Shown in pieces: positions 6,412 through 13,208 of a DNA stretch of 13,928 nucleotides (its first letter is position 1; each line of letters opens with the position of its first letter). Below the pieces are notes generated by a model. The model did not search any database. It saw nothing but the letters and a program-made list of their open reading frames with translations, and was not told where the DNA came from. Where the stretch lies: positions 1 through 13,928 of the forward strand of contig JAFTRQ010000182.1 of assembly GCA_017462125.1 (NCBI GenBank), written 5' to 3'. The translations under genes were made by a program, and so were the position numbers. The DNA is from Clostridia bacterium. GTDB lineage: Bacteria > Bacillota_A > Clostridia > Oscillospirales > CAG-272.

Positions 6412-7155
6412 ATGAACATTCAAGACGGAATCAACGAACAACAGGAACAGATCCAATCTTTTTTAATGATTGGACAATCAAATATGGCGGGCAGAGGAGA
6501 ATTTGGAGAGGTAGAGCCCATCCGCAACCGCCTCTGTTATATGCTTCGTATGGGACGTTGGCAGAGAATGCAGGAGCCCATCAACGTAGACCGAGGGATC
6601 TTTGAGGCTGCTATGCATAGTGGCATTGGTTTGGGTGCCAGCTTTGCCGACAAAGTGGCAAACACGACGCAAAGAAAGGTGGGACTGATCCCCTGTGCCG
6701 ACGGAGGAACCAAACTGGGGCAGTGGATGCCGGGTGAGGTGCTGTACGACCATGCCCTGCTTATGACTCGGCTTGCTATACGTTCCTCGGTGTTGACGGG
6801 TATTTTGTGGCATCAGGGAGAGAGTGACTGCGACAGTGACACGGGTGTATTGTCGTACAAGGAAAAATTCATGACCATGATCACCTCTCTTCGGGCGGAC
6901 CTTGGTGCTGAGGATGTTCCGGTGATCATAGGAGAGCTTTCCGAGAATCTTGCGGAGCGCTGGCAAATGGGAGATCGGCCCGCTCGGCTGAATCGGATCT
7001 TTCATGAGATCGCCGAAGAGCTTCCCTTGTGCGCTGTGGTCTCCGCTAAGGAGCTTACGTTGAAAAGCGATGGGCTACACTTTGACTCCGTGTCTCAGCG
7101 TGAGTTTGGAAAAAGATATAGCGAAGCGTATATTCAGTTGCTCCAAGACAAATGA
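6412..7155 (+). CDS. SGNH carbohydrate acetylesterase (sialate O-acetylesterase / CE6-type)
   Basis: Predicted cytoplasmic enzyme that removes O-acetyl groups from sugars. Of its 247 aa, block I is FLMIGQSNMAG (17-27) with nucleophile Ser23, the central block is WHQGESD (133-139), and the C-terminal catalytic block is SDGLHFD (219-225) with Asp220 and His223. These are the diagnostic blocks of the SASA/DUF303 family. There is no signal peptide. AAGGAG at 6401-6406 supports the start. Its stop overlaps an upstream ATG of the GH43-like gene (ATGA at 7152-7155), indicating an operon. Together they could process acetylated oligosaccharides (acetyl-xylan type or similar) after uptake; the exact sugar is inference. 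Confidence 0.87.
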   Translation: MNIQDGINEQQEQIQSFLMIGQSNMAGRGEFGEVEPIRNRLCYMLRMGRWQRMQEPINVDRGIFEAAMHSGIGLGASFADKVANTTQRKVGLIPCADGGTKLGQWMPGEVLYDHALLMTRLAIRSSVLTGILWHQGESDCDSDTGVLSYKEKFMTMITSLRADLGAEDVPVIIGELSENLAERWQMGDRPARLNRIFHEIAEELPLCAVVSAKELTLKSDGLHFDSVSQREFGKRYSEAYIQLLQDK

Positions 7156-7172
7156 AAGAGGAGGAACACCGT

Positions 7173-8006
7173 ATGTTAACCAGAGAACAGATTCGGATCC
7201 GGGATCCCTTTATTCTTACGGATAAAGAGCGGGAATGCTATTATATGTACGGAACCACGGCGTTAGAGGCAGACTCTTTGCGCGCGGGAAATACGTTTTT
7301 GGTGTATAAGACTCATGATCTCGAGCATTTTGAGGAGCCGCGGGAGATCTTTCACGGAGGAAAGTGTGGATTCTGGGCAGATCGGGACTATTGGGCACCG
7401 GAGATTCATCTTTGGCGTGGGAAATATTACTTGTTCGGCAGCTTCAAGGCAGAGAACCGATGCCGTGCCACGCAGATTTTAGTGTGCGACACACCTGACG
7501 GGGAATTTGTGCCACTGACCGACCGTCCTGCTACGCCGGAGGGGTGGGAATGCTTGGACGGAACCTTTTGGGTAGAGCAGGGAATTCCCTATCTGATCTT
7601 TTCCCACGAATGGACGCAGATTTCTGACGGAGAAATCTGGGCGGTAGCGCTCACCGAGGATTTGACCGGGTGGGCAGGAGAGCCCTTTCTCCTCTTCCGT
7701 GCCTCGGATAATCCACACGTGACTGCCTTGAAGAAGCTTCCCGGCTGTTACGTTACCGACGGTCCCTTCCTGTTTCGCGAAGACGGAAAGCTTCGGATGA
7801 TCTGGTCCAGCTTTTACGGGGAGCGATACCTGGTGCTGGAGGCAGAGAGTGACTCGCTTTCGGGGAAATGGGTACATGGGGGAAGCCGATTTGATTTTGA
7901 TGGCGGTCACGCCATGCTCTTTGATCGCTTAGACGGCGAAAAAATGATCTCGCTCCATAAGCCGAATACGGCTGGGAACGAGAGAGCCTGTTTCTTCAAG
8001 TGGTAA
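7173..8006 (+). CDS. GH43-like glycosidase
   Basis: Predicted cytoplasmic five-bladed beta-propeller glycosidase, 277 aa, acting on arabinose- or xylose-type glycosides. The N-terminal IRDPF gives the base Asp11; DYWAPEIHLWRGKYY (72-86) forms the blade-two hallmark; LDGTFWVEQGIPYL (128-141) supplies Asp129; VTDGPFLF (194-201) occupies the general-acid position. In classical GH43 enzymes that position is Glu (EGP), while here it is Asp196. As I recall, a clostridial/Bacteroides subgroup shares the TDGPFL form and the C-terminal GGHAMLF...LHKPN. The start at 7173 is preferred over 7152 because GAGGAGG (7158-7164) precedes it with 8-nt spacing. It is translationally linked to the esterase upstream and has no signal peptide. 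Confidence 0.82.
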   Translation: MLTREQIRIRDPFILTDKERECYYMYGTTALEADSLRAGNTFLVYKTHDLEHFEEPREIFHGGKCGFWADRDYWAPEIHLWRGKYYLFGSFKAENRCRATQILVCDTPDGEFVPLTDRPATPEGWECLDGTFWVEQGIPYLIFSHEWTQISDGEIWAVALTEDLTGWAGEPFLLFRASDNPHVTALKKLPGCYVTDGPFLFREDGKLRMIWSSFYGERYLVLEAESDSLSGKWVHGGSRFDFDGGHAMLFDRLDGEKMISLHKPNTAGNERACFFKW

Positions 8007-8050
8007 AGGCATAAAACAAAGAAATGATTAGTGGTAAGAAAGAGGTTGTT

Positions 8051-8803
8051 ATGATTCAGGATCTTCATTCCCATACGTATTATTCCTTTTGCGGACAGGA
8101 TGTTCCGGAGGCGGTAGTAGAGGCGGCTATGGCGGGAGGTGTTCAGCTTCTTGGAATTACCGACCATTGCCATGGTGTTGGCTTTTGCCGAAAAGATGCC
8201 AGAAGAGCCCCGGAGGACATCATCCCCAACGTATACGGGGAGTACACGCTTCGCCGTTATTTTGACCATATCAATCTGATTCGGGAAAAATACGCGGATC
8301 GGATCCGCATTTTGCGGGGGATCGAGATCGCTACGGTCACAGAGCCGAAGAAATATGCCCTGCCCGAGGGGGAAGATATTTCCTTTTTTGATTACTGCCT
8401 CATTGAGCATTTGGATCAACCCGAGAAGTCCATTGCCAGGGGCGACCTGTTCGCCTTTGCTCAGCGATGTGGATGTCCTACGGTAGGGGTGGCACACACC
8501 GACCTGTTTGCCTTTATCAAGACTCTGGGAGAGGATCCTTCCGCCTACTTTCGCAGAATGGCAGAGAGAAATATCTTCTGGGAGTTGAACGTCAATCGGG
8601 ACAGCACGCACCATTACCGGGAGCACGCTTATGTGAAGCGATTTTTTGAGAGTGAGGAGCAGCAGGACATTGTTCGGAGGGCGGGCGTTCGTCTTAGCGT
8701 CGGATTTGACGGTCACAAGGCGGAGGAATATGACGCGTGCCGGGTTGTCGACGCGTGCAGAAGACTGACCGATCTGGAAATCAAAATGGCGTTTGAGGAA
8801 TAA
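8051..8803 (+). CDS. PHP-domain metal-dependent phosphoesterase
   Basis: A 250-aa protein with the complete set of PHP-type metal ligands: DLHSHTYYS (His6, His8), GITDHCH (Asp38, His39), RGIEIA (Glu92), IEHLD (His120), VAHTD (His149) and GFDGHK (Asp220, His222). The family hydrolyses phosphomonoesters or nucleotides; histidinol phosphatase is one member, but nothing here points to histidine synthesis, so the substrate is open. The start at 8051 is preferred over 8024 because AAAGAGG (8039-8045) lies 5 nt before it and nothing comparable precedes 8024. The gene sits between the glycosidase and tcdA with short gaps, consistent with one transcript. Confidence 0.85.
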   Translation: MIQDLHSHTYYSFCGQDVPEAVVEAAMAGGVQLLGITDHCHGVGFCRKDARRAPEDIIPNVYGEYTLRRYFDHINLIREKYADRIRILRGIEIATVTEPKKYALPEGEDISFFDYCLIEHLDQPEKSIARGDLFAFAQRCGCPTVGVAHTDLFAFIKTLGEDPSAYFRRMAERNIFWELNVNRDSTHHYREHAYVKRFFESEEQQDIVRRAGVRLSVGFDGHKAEEYDACRVVDACRRLTDLEIKMAFEE

Positions 8804-8832
8804 GCTGGACGGTAAATCGAAAGAGGAGAAAG

Positions 8833-9567
8833 ATGGATCAACGATTTGAAAGAGAAGCGTTGCTGATGGGGGAGGAAGCGGTGGAACGGCTTGCCGCCTC
8901 AAGGGTGGCACTGTTTGGTGTCGGCGGCGTGGGAAGCTACGCCGCGGAGGCGTTGGCTCGATGCGGCGTGGGCGCACTGGAGCTTATAGATAACGATGTG
9001 GTTTCGCGGAGTAATATCAACCGACAGCTTTGTGCTTTGGAGAGTACGGTAGGTTGTCCCAAGGTGGAGGTGGTTGCCGCACGGTTGCGGGATATCAATC
9101 CCAATATTCGGGTGACGGAGAGACGAGCCTTCGTTTTACCGGAAACGGTAGACGAATTTGATTTTACTGCTTATGATTACGTCATCGATGCCATAGACAC
9201 AGTGTCGGGGAAGATTGCCATTGCCGTATCAGCGGTAGCGGCAGGGGTGCCCATGATCTCCTGTATGGGTACGGGAAACAAGTGGGATCCCACGGCATTT
9301 TGTGTTACCGACCTGGCAAAAACCAATACCTGTCCTCTGGCGCGAGTCATGCGGCGGGAATTAAAAAAACGTGGTATTCTGCATCTGCCGGTGATCTATT
9401 CCCAGGAGGAGGCGGCAAAGCCGATCTTGGCGGTAGTACCTGAGACGGGGAAAGCAGTGCCGGGCAGTCTTGCCTTTGTTCCTTCGGTGGCAGGACTCAT
9501 TGCCGCCGGCGAGGCGGTCAAGACACTGATTAGCGGAGTTCCGAAAAAAGGAGAAGCGAATGAGTAA
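8833..9567 (+). CDS. tcdA: tRNA threonylcarbamoyladenosine dehydratase
   Basis: An E1/ThiF-like enzyme expected to cyclise t6A37 to ct6A37 in ANN-decoding tRNAs, using ATP. In its 244 aa the nucleotide loop is GVGGVGSYAAEALARCGVG (29-47), followed by LIDNDVVSRSNINRQ (51-65) with the adenylation Asp/Arg cluster, then DYVIDAIDT (~115-123) and the TcdA-type C-terminal segment with KTNTCPLARVMRRELKKRG and PGSLAFVPSVAGLIAAGEAVK. No rhodanese or CXXC zinc clamp of ThiF/MoeB type is seen, which favours TcdA. AAAGAGGAG precedes the start. Its end overlaps the next gene by 8 nt, so the two are co-translated. Confidence 0.88.
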   Translation: MDQRFEREALLMGEEAVERLAASRVALFGVGGVGSYAAEALARCGVGALELIDNDVVSRSNINRQLCALESTVGCPKVEVVAARLRDINPNIRVTERRAFVLPETVDEFDFTAYDYVIDAIDTVSGKIAIAVSAVAAGVPMISCMGTGNKWDPTAFCVTDLAKTNTCPLARVMRRELKKRGILHLPVIYSQEEAAKPILAVVPETGKAVPGSLAFVPSVAGLIAAGEAVKTLISGVPKKGEANE

Positions 9568-10129
9568 GATGATTTGGAGAGGGGGCGCGTTGACGGCACC
9601 GGTTCCTCCTTGTATGGTTACCTGCGGAAAGGGAGAGTCTGCCAATGTGCTGACGGTTGCCTGGACGGGAATTATTAACACCGTTCCTCCGAAAACCTAT
9701 ATTTCAGTTCGTCCCGGACGGTATTCCTACGGATTGATCCGGGAGTCGGGGGAGTTCGTGGTCAATCTGACTCCCGCGTCGCTCATTCGGGCGGCGGATT
9801 TCTGCGGCGTTCATACGGGAAGAAAGGTCAATAAATTCGAGAGATGCGGTCTGCATACGGTGGAAGCATCAGAGGTGTCCTGTCCGCTTTTGGCGGAAAG
9901 TCCTTTGTCCTTAGAGTGCCGTGTTACCGACGTGATCCCTCTGGGAAGCCACGATATGTTCTTGGCAGATATTGTGGCGGTAGACGTGGAGGAATCTCTG
10001 GTGGACGGGGCAGGGAAGCTTCACTTGGATCGGGCGAATCTTGCCGCCTTTGCTCACGGAGAGTATTTTGAGCTGGGCAAGAAGATCGGAACCTTTGGTT
10101 TTTCCGTAAAGAAGAAAAGGAAACGGTAA
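9560..10129 (+). CDS. Flavin reductase-like FMN-binding protein
   Basis: A 189-aa protein with the split-barrel FMN-binding fold of the flavin reductase-like family. The N-terminal APVPPCMVTCGKGESANVLTVAWTG segment and the PPKTYISVRPGRYSYGLIRESGEFVVNL segment (about 47-76) match the family's flavin-binding strands and helix; RAADFCGVHTGRKVNKF (~79-96) follows as in typical members. Such proteins reduce or bind flavin for a partner enzyme or act as small oxidoreductases; the partner is unknown. It overlaps tcdA by 8 nt, uses AAGGAG at 9549-9554, and is the last gene of the co-directional block before a terminator. Confidence 0.85.
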   Translation: MSKMIWRGGALTAPVPPCMVTCGKGESANVLTVAWTGIINTVPPKTYISVRPGRYSYGLIRESGEFVVNLTPASLIRAADFCGVHTGRKVNKFERCGLHTVEASEVSCPLLAESPLSLECRVTDVIPLGSHDMFLADIVAVDVEESLVDGAGKLHLDRANLAAFAHGEYFELGKKIGTFGFSVKKKRKR

Positions 10130-10133
10130 GAAA

Positions 10134-10171
10134 ACAGCCGATGTATCATTTGCGATACATCGGCTGTTCTT
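10134..10171. terminator. Bidirectional Rho-independent terminator
   Basis: A perfect 14-bp stem, ACAGCCGATGTATC / GATACATCGGCTGT (10134-10147, 10154-10167), closes a 6-nt loop between convergent genes. On the plus strand it is followed by TCTTATATA; on the minus strand by TTTTCTT, the better U-tract. It serves the flavin reductase gene and the convergent XRE gene. Confidence 0.88.
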
Positions 10172-10193
10172 ATATAAACAAGGGAGCGGCGGG

Positions 10194-10433
10194 TTAAACC
10201 AACTCGTCAACACTTACGCCGAATATCTCGGCAAAAGCTTTCAGTTCAATATTGGTGACAAACCGTTTGCCACATTCTATTCTTTGAATCGCGTTTTTAT
10301 CGACATCAATTCCAATTAGTTGCATTTTGTCCGCCAGAGCCCGTTGAGAAAGCTTGGAGGGATAGGCTAACCGAAGCTCGCGAATCTTCTCTCCGCAAAG
10401 ATTGTTTCTTCCTTTGTTTTTGTTTTTAAACAT
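10194..10433 (-). CDS. XRE-family helix-turn-helix regulator
   Basis: A 79-aa DNA-binding protein. After a basic N-terminus (MFKNKNKGRNN) comes a Cro/C1-type HTH: CGEKIRELRLAY, LSQRALADKMQL, then DVDKNAIQRIECGKRFVT as turn and recognition helix, ending with LKAFAEIFGVSVDELV. The start at 10433 is preferred over 10454 because GGGAGAG lies just upstream of it on the minus strand. It is divergent from the AbrB-type gene; two copies of a 19-bp dyad between them suggest it represses that gene and itself. It has no sensor domain. Confidence 0.85.
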   Translation of the reverse strand: MFKNKNKGRNNLCGEKIRELRLAYPSKLSQRALADKMQLIGIDVDKNAIQRIECGKRFVTNIELKAFAEIFGVSVDELV

Positions 10434-10448
10434 ATTTCTCTCCCTGTT

Positions 10449-10467
10449 TGACATTCAGTGATTGACA
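10449..10467. promoter_or_regulatory. Operator-like 19-bp dyad, imperfect copy
   Basis: TGACATTC AGT GATTGACA matches the perfect dyad at 10500-10518 at 14 of the 16 arm positions. It overlaps the -35 hexamer (10462-10467) of the rightward promoter and lies just ahead of the XRE start codon. Confidence 0.6.
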
Positions 10468-10491
10468 ATACTTATTATACTGTGTTATGAT
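10462..10491 (+). promoter_or_regulatory. Promoter of the AbrB-type gene
   Basis: A perfect TTGACA (10462-10467) and TATGAT (10486-10491) are spaced by 18 nt. The two dyads cover its -35 and its predicted start-site region, so it looks repressible. On the opposite strand a TATAAT (10474-10479) could serve the XRE gene, with only a poor -35. Confidence 0.78.
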
Positions 10492-10499
10492 ACAAAGCA

Positions 10500-10518
10500 T
10501 GACATTCACAGAATGTCA
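10500..10518. promoter_or_regulatory. Operator-like 19-bp dyad, perfect copy
   Basis: TGACATTC ACA GAATGTCA is a perfect 8+3+8 inverted repeat (extends to 9 bp arms, 10499-10519), placed where transcription from the TTGACA/TATGAT promoter should start. It is the best candidate binding site for the XRE regulator. Confidence 0.72.
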
Positions 10519-10554
10519 TAAATTATAAAAACATCTTTTGGGAGGAACATCAAG

Positions 10555-10743
10555 ATGGACGGAAAAATTGGGGTGATCAAAGAGATTGATCACTTGGGAA
10601 GATTGGTAATTCCAAAGGAATTCAGAGAATGGTTGATGTTAGAGAGGAAGGTTGAGGTGATATTAACAAAAGAAGGTGTACTTATCCGTAGTCCTGAATA
10701 TGAGGTGCTCAAGGAAGACGAAAAAGGATTTCGATCAAAATAG
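10555..10743 (+). CDS. AbrB/SpoVT-type transition-state regulator
   Basis: A 62-aa protein consisting essentially of the swapped-hairpin AbrB DNA-binding domain: KIGVIKEIDHLGRLVIPKEFRE (4-25) followed by VEVILTKEGVLIRSPEYE, then a short charged tail. GRLVIPKEFR is diagnostic. It probably acts as a dimer binding AT-rich promoters; antitoxin components also use this fold, but no toxin gene is adjacent. GGGAGGA at 10540-10546 precedes the start. The divergent XRE gene and the dyads indicate local control. Confidence 0.9.
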   Translation: MDGKIGVIKEIDHLGRLVIPKEFREWLMLERKVEVILTKEGVLIRSPEYEVLKEDEKGFRSK

Positions 10744-10772
10744 AAAAGCGGAATCTGACGGTCAGACTCCGC
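10739..10772 (-). terminator. Terminator shared by the AbrB and M23 genes
   Basis: GCGGAATCTGA (10748-10758) and TCAGACTCCGC (10762-10772) form an 11-bp stem with one mismatch that becomes a G-U pair in minus-strand RNA. On the minus strand it is followed by TTTTCTATTTT, so it chiefly ends the M23 peptidase transcript; it may also slow readthrough from the AbrB gene. Confidence 0.82.
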
Positions 10773-10792
10773 TCTTGATTTCTATGCATCAA

Positions 10793-11536
10793 TTACTCTC
10801 CGAAGGAAGCGTCAATGGAAAGGGATTCCAGAGCCTTCTCGTTGAAGTACTCCAAGGGATCTACGGGAAGATCACCCACGGTCATCTCAAAGTGCAGGTG
10901 AGGTTCCTCGGCAATCTCAATCATGGCACTCTCACCCACGGAGGCGAGAAGCTGTCCCGAACGAACCTTGATTCCCTCCGCCATGCCGTCAGGCAGCTCT
11001 TCAGCCAAATTCTTATAGATGGTCAGGCAGTTTCCGCTATGCTGTACAGCAATACAGTATCCCATCAGGGGATCCTTCCAGATCTTGGATACGGTACCGT
11101 CCGCCGCCGCGTAAACGGGGGCACTTGCTTCGGTTACAATGTCAACACCCAGGTGTACACGGTAATCATTCATGGTGGTAGAGTACACCTGAAGGGTGGG
11201 ATCATGCTTCTTGGACAGGGAGCCGCTTACCGGCAAAATAAAGGAGGGAAGCTTGTTCTCTACCTGAGAGGAGCCGGTGTCAACGGGGGGCTGCTCGGGT
11301 TCGGTGTCTGTAGGCTCGGAGGTGTCGATGGGTTCATCCACTACGGGCTCGGTCACGGGATTGGTGTCCACAGGGTCGGGGAGCTTGTTGTTTTTGGAAC
11401 GGTTGGAGGCTACGGTAACTGAAATGACGATGCCCAGAGCGGCAACCACGATCACGGAGGTGATCAAAGCGGCACGGCTGATTTTAGTATTTTTGAAGGC
11501 TTCGCCGAATTTGGACTTCTTAGAATTTTCAGACAT
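10793..11536 (-). CDS. Membrane-anchored M23 (LytM) peptidase, SpoIIQ-like
   Basis: A 247-aa, single-pass membrane protein: cytoplasmic residues 1-21, a membrane helix ~22-44, a Pro/Asp/Thr-rich linker ~50-95 and an extracytoplasmic M23 domain ~97-235. Zinc ligands are His128 and Asp132 (HLGVD) and His215, with catalytic His213 (HLHFE), so the enzyme should cleave peptidoglycan cross-links. Size and layout match SpoIIQ, the forespore half of the engulfment channel; clostridial SpoIIQ keeps the active-site histidine that the Bacillus protein lacks. A sigma-F-like promoter lies upstream, as expected for spoIIQ. AAAGGAG precedes the ATG on the minus strand. M23 identity is firm; the SpoIIQ role is inference, because no SpoIIIA or SpoIID gene is in view. 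Confidence 0.85.
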   Translation of the reverse strand: MSENSKKSKFGEAFKNTKISRAALITSVIVVAALGIVISVTVASNRSKNNKLPDPVDTNPVTEPVVDEPIDTSEPTDTEPEQPPVDTGSSQVENKLPSFILPVSGSLSKKHDPTLQVYSTTMNDYRVHLGVDIVTEASAPVYAAADGTVSKIWKDPLMGYCIAVQHSGNCLTIYKNLAEELPDGMAEGIKVRSGQLLASVGESAMIEIAEEPHLHFEMTVGDLPVDPLEYFNEKALESLSIDASFGE

Positions 11537-11569
11537 GATTTTAAACTCCTTTGCGTGATTTACTGTTTC

Positions 11570-11598
11570 TATTTTTGCCTGTTCTCCATGCTTTATTC
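11570..11598 (-). promoter_or_regulatory. Sigma-F-like promoter of the M23 gene
   Basis: Minus-strand GGCAAAAATA (11579-11570) fits the forespore sigma-F -10 consensus GGNRANANTW at every position. GAATA (11598-11594) sits 14 nt upstream as a partial -35. The element is about 34 nt before the start codon. Confidence 0.5.
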
Positions 11599-11699
11599 AC
11601 TTTTGAAAAATTTTTGGGCGTTTTTTCGATTTTTTTCAGAATTTTCTGGTTCAAAAATAAAACAATTGCGCTCAAAGGGAGTAAATCATAGGGAAGTTC

Positions 11700-11728
11700 T
11701 TGCATTTTGAAGTGGATTGTGATATGAT
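11700..11728 (+). promoter_or_regulatory. Sigma-A-type promoter of the M14 carboxypeptidase gene
   Basis: TTGCAT (11700-11705) and TATGAT (11723-11728) are separated by 17 nt, about 40 nt upstream of the predicted GTG start and divergent from the M23 promoter. Confidence 0.68.
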
Positions 11729-11752
11729 AATGGTAGCATTTTTTTGGAAAGG

Positions 11753-11766
11753 ACCGCTTAGGCGGT
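11753..11766 (+). promoter_or_regulatory. Hairpin between ribosome site and GTG start
   Basis: ACCGC-TTAG-GCGGT folds into a 5-bp tetraloop hairpin filling exactly the space between the GAAAGG ribosome site (11747-11752) and the GTG at 11767. Unfolded spacing would be about 14 nt, longer than ideal; folding removes it. This may tune initiation. Confidence 0.5.
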
Positions 11767-13092
11767 GTGAAGCACGTGCCCAATCAGCAAAACATGCAGG
11801 AAGAAGTAGATACCTTGGCTGCCGAATCGGAGAGCCCGTTGCGGGACGTTTCTATTGAGGAGTCTGCGGAGGATTTGAAGGAGTTGCCGGAAGAGGAGAC
11901 ACTCGCGGAGGAACTCACTTCGGAACAGATGGAAGAGGCAGATTTGCAGGAGGACGCAGCAGAGATCCTTTGGGAGCCTCCCGTGAAACGGAGGCGTTTT
12001 CGTCATATTGTAATTTTCACGGTCTCCATTTTACTGACGGTTGCCGCGTTGTTTGTCTTGGCAATGAAGCTTTCGGCACCGGAGCATGGTTCCCAGGAGG
12101 AGACGCGCAGGCGGGAATTTTTGGAGGGAGAAATTGTAGACACGTCTCGGGCGGAATATGGCTATGAGGAAATGAAATCTGATCTTTTTGCCCTTCAAGC
12201 CGCCTACCCCGATCTGCTTCGGGTGTCCTCAGCGGGGAAGTCTCTGGATGGCAGAGAGCTGTACTATGCCGACTTTGGCGTGCAGGATGCCGAAAAACAG
12301 ATTTTTATTAGTGCCGGGATCCATGGCAGGGAATATCTTACGCCCCTTTTACTTATGAAAATGACCGAGTACTATTTGGTGAATTATAATACGGAGGATG
12401 AAACCGGGGTGGCATTTGCCGATCTTGCGGGGGATTATCGGATCCGAATAATACCTATGGTGAATCCGGACGGAATCATGATTAGCCAACAAGGACTATC
12501 CGCCGTTAAAAGCGAGAGTCTGAAAGAGCAGATTCGGTTGGTATATGAGTCGGATTGCAGTAAATACGAATCCTACCGTCGGTACGGTTCCTTGGAAGAA
12601 TACTTGAAACATTGGAAAGCAAACGCCGCCGGCGTGGATCTGAATCGAAATTTTCCTATTGAGTATTGGGGGGAGATGCGAACTGGGGTGGGACAACCCA
12701 GTTCCCAAGCGTACAAGGGAAAATCGGCGGGATCTGAACCAGAGACCCAAGCCGTTATAAGCTTGGTGCGGGAGCTTTCGAATCCTGTCTGTGTGATCTC
12801 GATTCACTCTCAGGGTGAGATCTTGTATTGGAATTGCGGTCAAAGCGGAGAGTTGTTGGCAAGAAACGAGCGACTGAAGGAGGTACTTGTGGGGCTGACG
12901 GGGTACCGTTCTCAGAGTAGTTTTGAAAGCCCCGATGCCACCCTGGACGATTGGGCGGCACTGGAGCGTGGGATTCCCTCGGTGACTATCGAGACGGGAA
13001 CGGGCAGTTGCCCCTTGCCCATTGAACAGTTTGCCGCGATTTGGGAACAGACGCGGAATCTGTGGCGGTGTCTTGTCACCTATGAGTCCTGA
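11767..13092 (+). CDS. Membrane-anchored M14 zinc carboxypeptidase
   Basis: A 441-aa protein: a very acidic, low-complexity cytoplasmic N-terminus (1-70), a KRRRFRH stop patch, one membrane helix (~80-101) and an extracytoplasmic M14 domain (~127-438). The zinc site is HGRE (His186, Glu189) and IHSQGE (His347); VDLNRNFP (290-297) supplies the substrate Asn/Arg pair and TIETG (408-412) the catalytic Glu409. All essential residues are present. M14 proteins of this kind include cell-wall peptide-trimming gamma-D-glutamyl-diaminopimelate peptidases, a plausible role next to a LytM peptidase, though unproven. The start is the GTG at 11767: no start codon lies in frame upstream, and GAAAGG at 11747-11752 precedes it. 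ATG 11794 is an alternative that would only trim the acidic tail. Confidence 0.88.
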   Translation: MKHVPNQQNMQEEVDTLAAESESPLRDVSIEESAEDLKELPEEETLAEELTSEQMEEADLQEDAAEILWEPPVKRRRFRHIVIFTVSILLTVAALFVLAMKLSAPEHGSQEETRRREFLEGEIVDTSRAEYGYEEMKSDLFALQAAYPDLLRVSSAGKSLDGRELYYADFGVQDAEKQIFISAGIHGREYLTPLLLMKMTEYYLVNYNTEDETGVAFADLAGDYRIRIIPMVNPDGIMISQQGLSAVKSESLKEQIRLVYESDCSKYESYRRYGSLEEYLKHWKANAAGVDLNRNFPIEYWGEMRTGVGQPSSQAYKGKSAGSEPETQAVISLVRELSNPVCVISIHSQGEILYWNCGQSGELLARNERLKEVLVGLTGYRSQSSFESPDATLDDWAALERGIPSVTIETGTGSCPLPIEQFAAIWEQTRNLWRCLVTYES

Positions 13093-13107
13093 AAAGAAGA
13101 ATTCCTT

Positions 13108-13195
13108 CCCAATGGATTAGAAGTGTCTTATAAATTTTTAGGGCGGATTGGTTTTGACGCATTGTTTTTGAAAATGTTCTTGACAATCCATTGGG
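13108..13195. repeat. 11-bp inverted repeat around/inside the 13180-13208 promoter
   Basis: CCCAATGGATT (13108-13118) and its exact reverse complement AATCCATTGGG (13185-13195) are 66 nt apart. The right arm lies between the -35 and -10 of the consensus promoter, so it could be a pair of regulator sites. Confidence 0.55.
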
Positions 13196-13208
13196 AGCAT
13201 GATATAAT
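13180..13208 (+). promoter_or_regulatory. Perfect consensus sigma-A promoter
   Basis: TTGACA (13180-13185), 17-nt spacer, TATAAT (13203-13208). Transcription should start near 13214-13216. No protein gene follows, so a stable RNA or a tRNA transcript is the likely product. Confidence 0.88.

Noticed and set aside
7907..8977. 356-aa minus-strand frame
   Set aside because: It lies entirely opposite well-supported PHP and tcdA genes and has low-complexity Pro/Arg composition; a frame shadow.
10676..11422. 248-aa plus-strand frame
   Set aside because: It is the shadow of the M23 peptidase gene, whose catalytic motifs and ribosome site are clear on the other strand.
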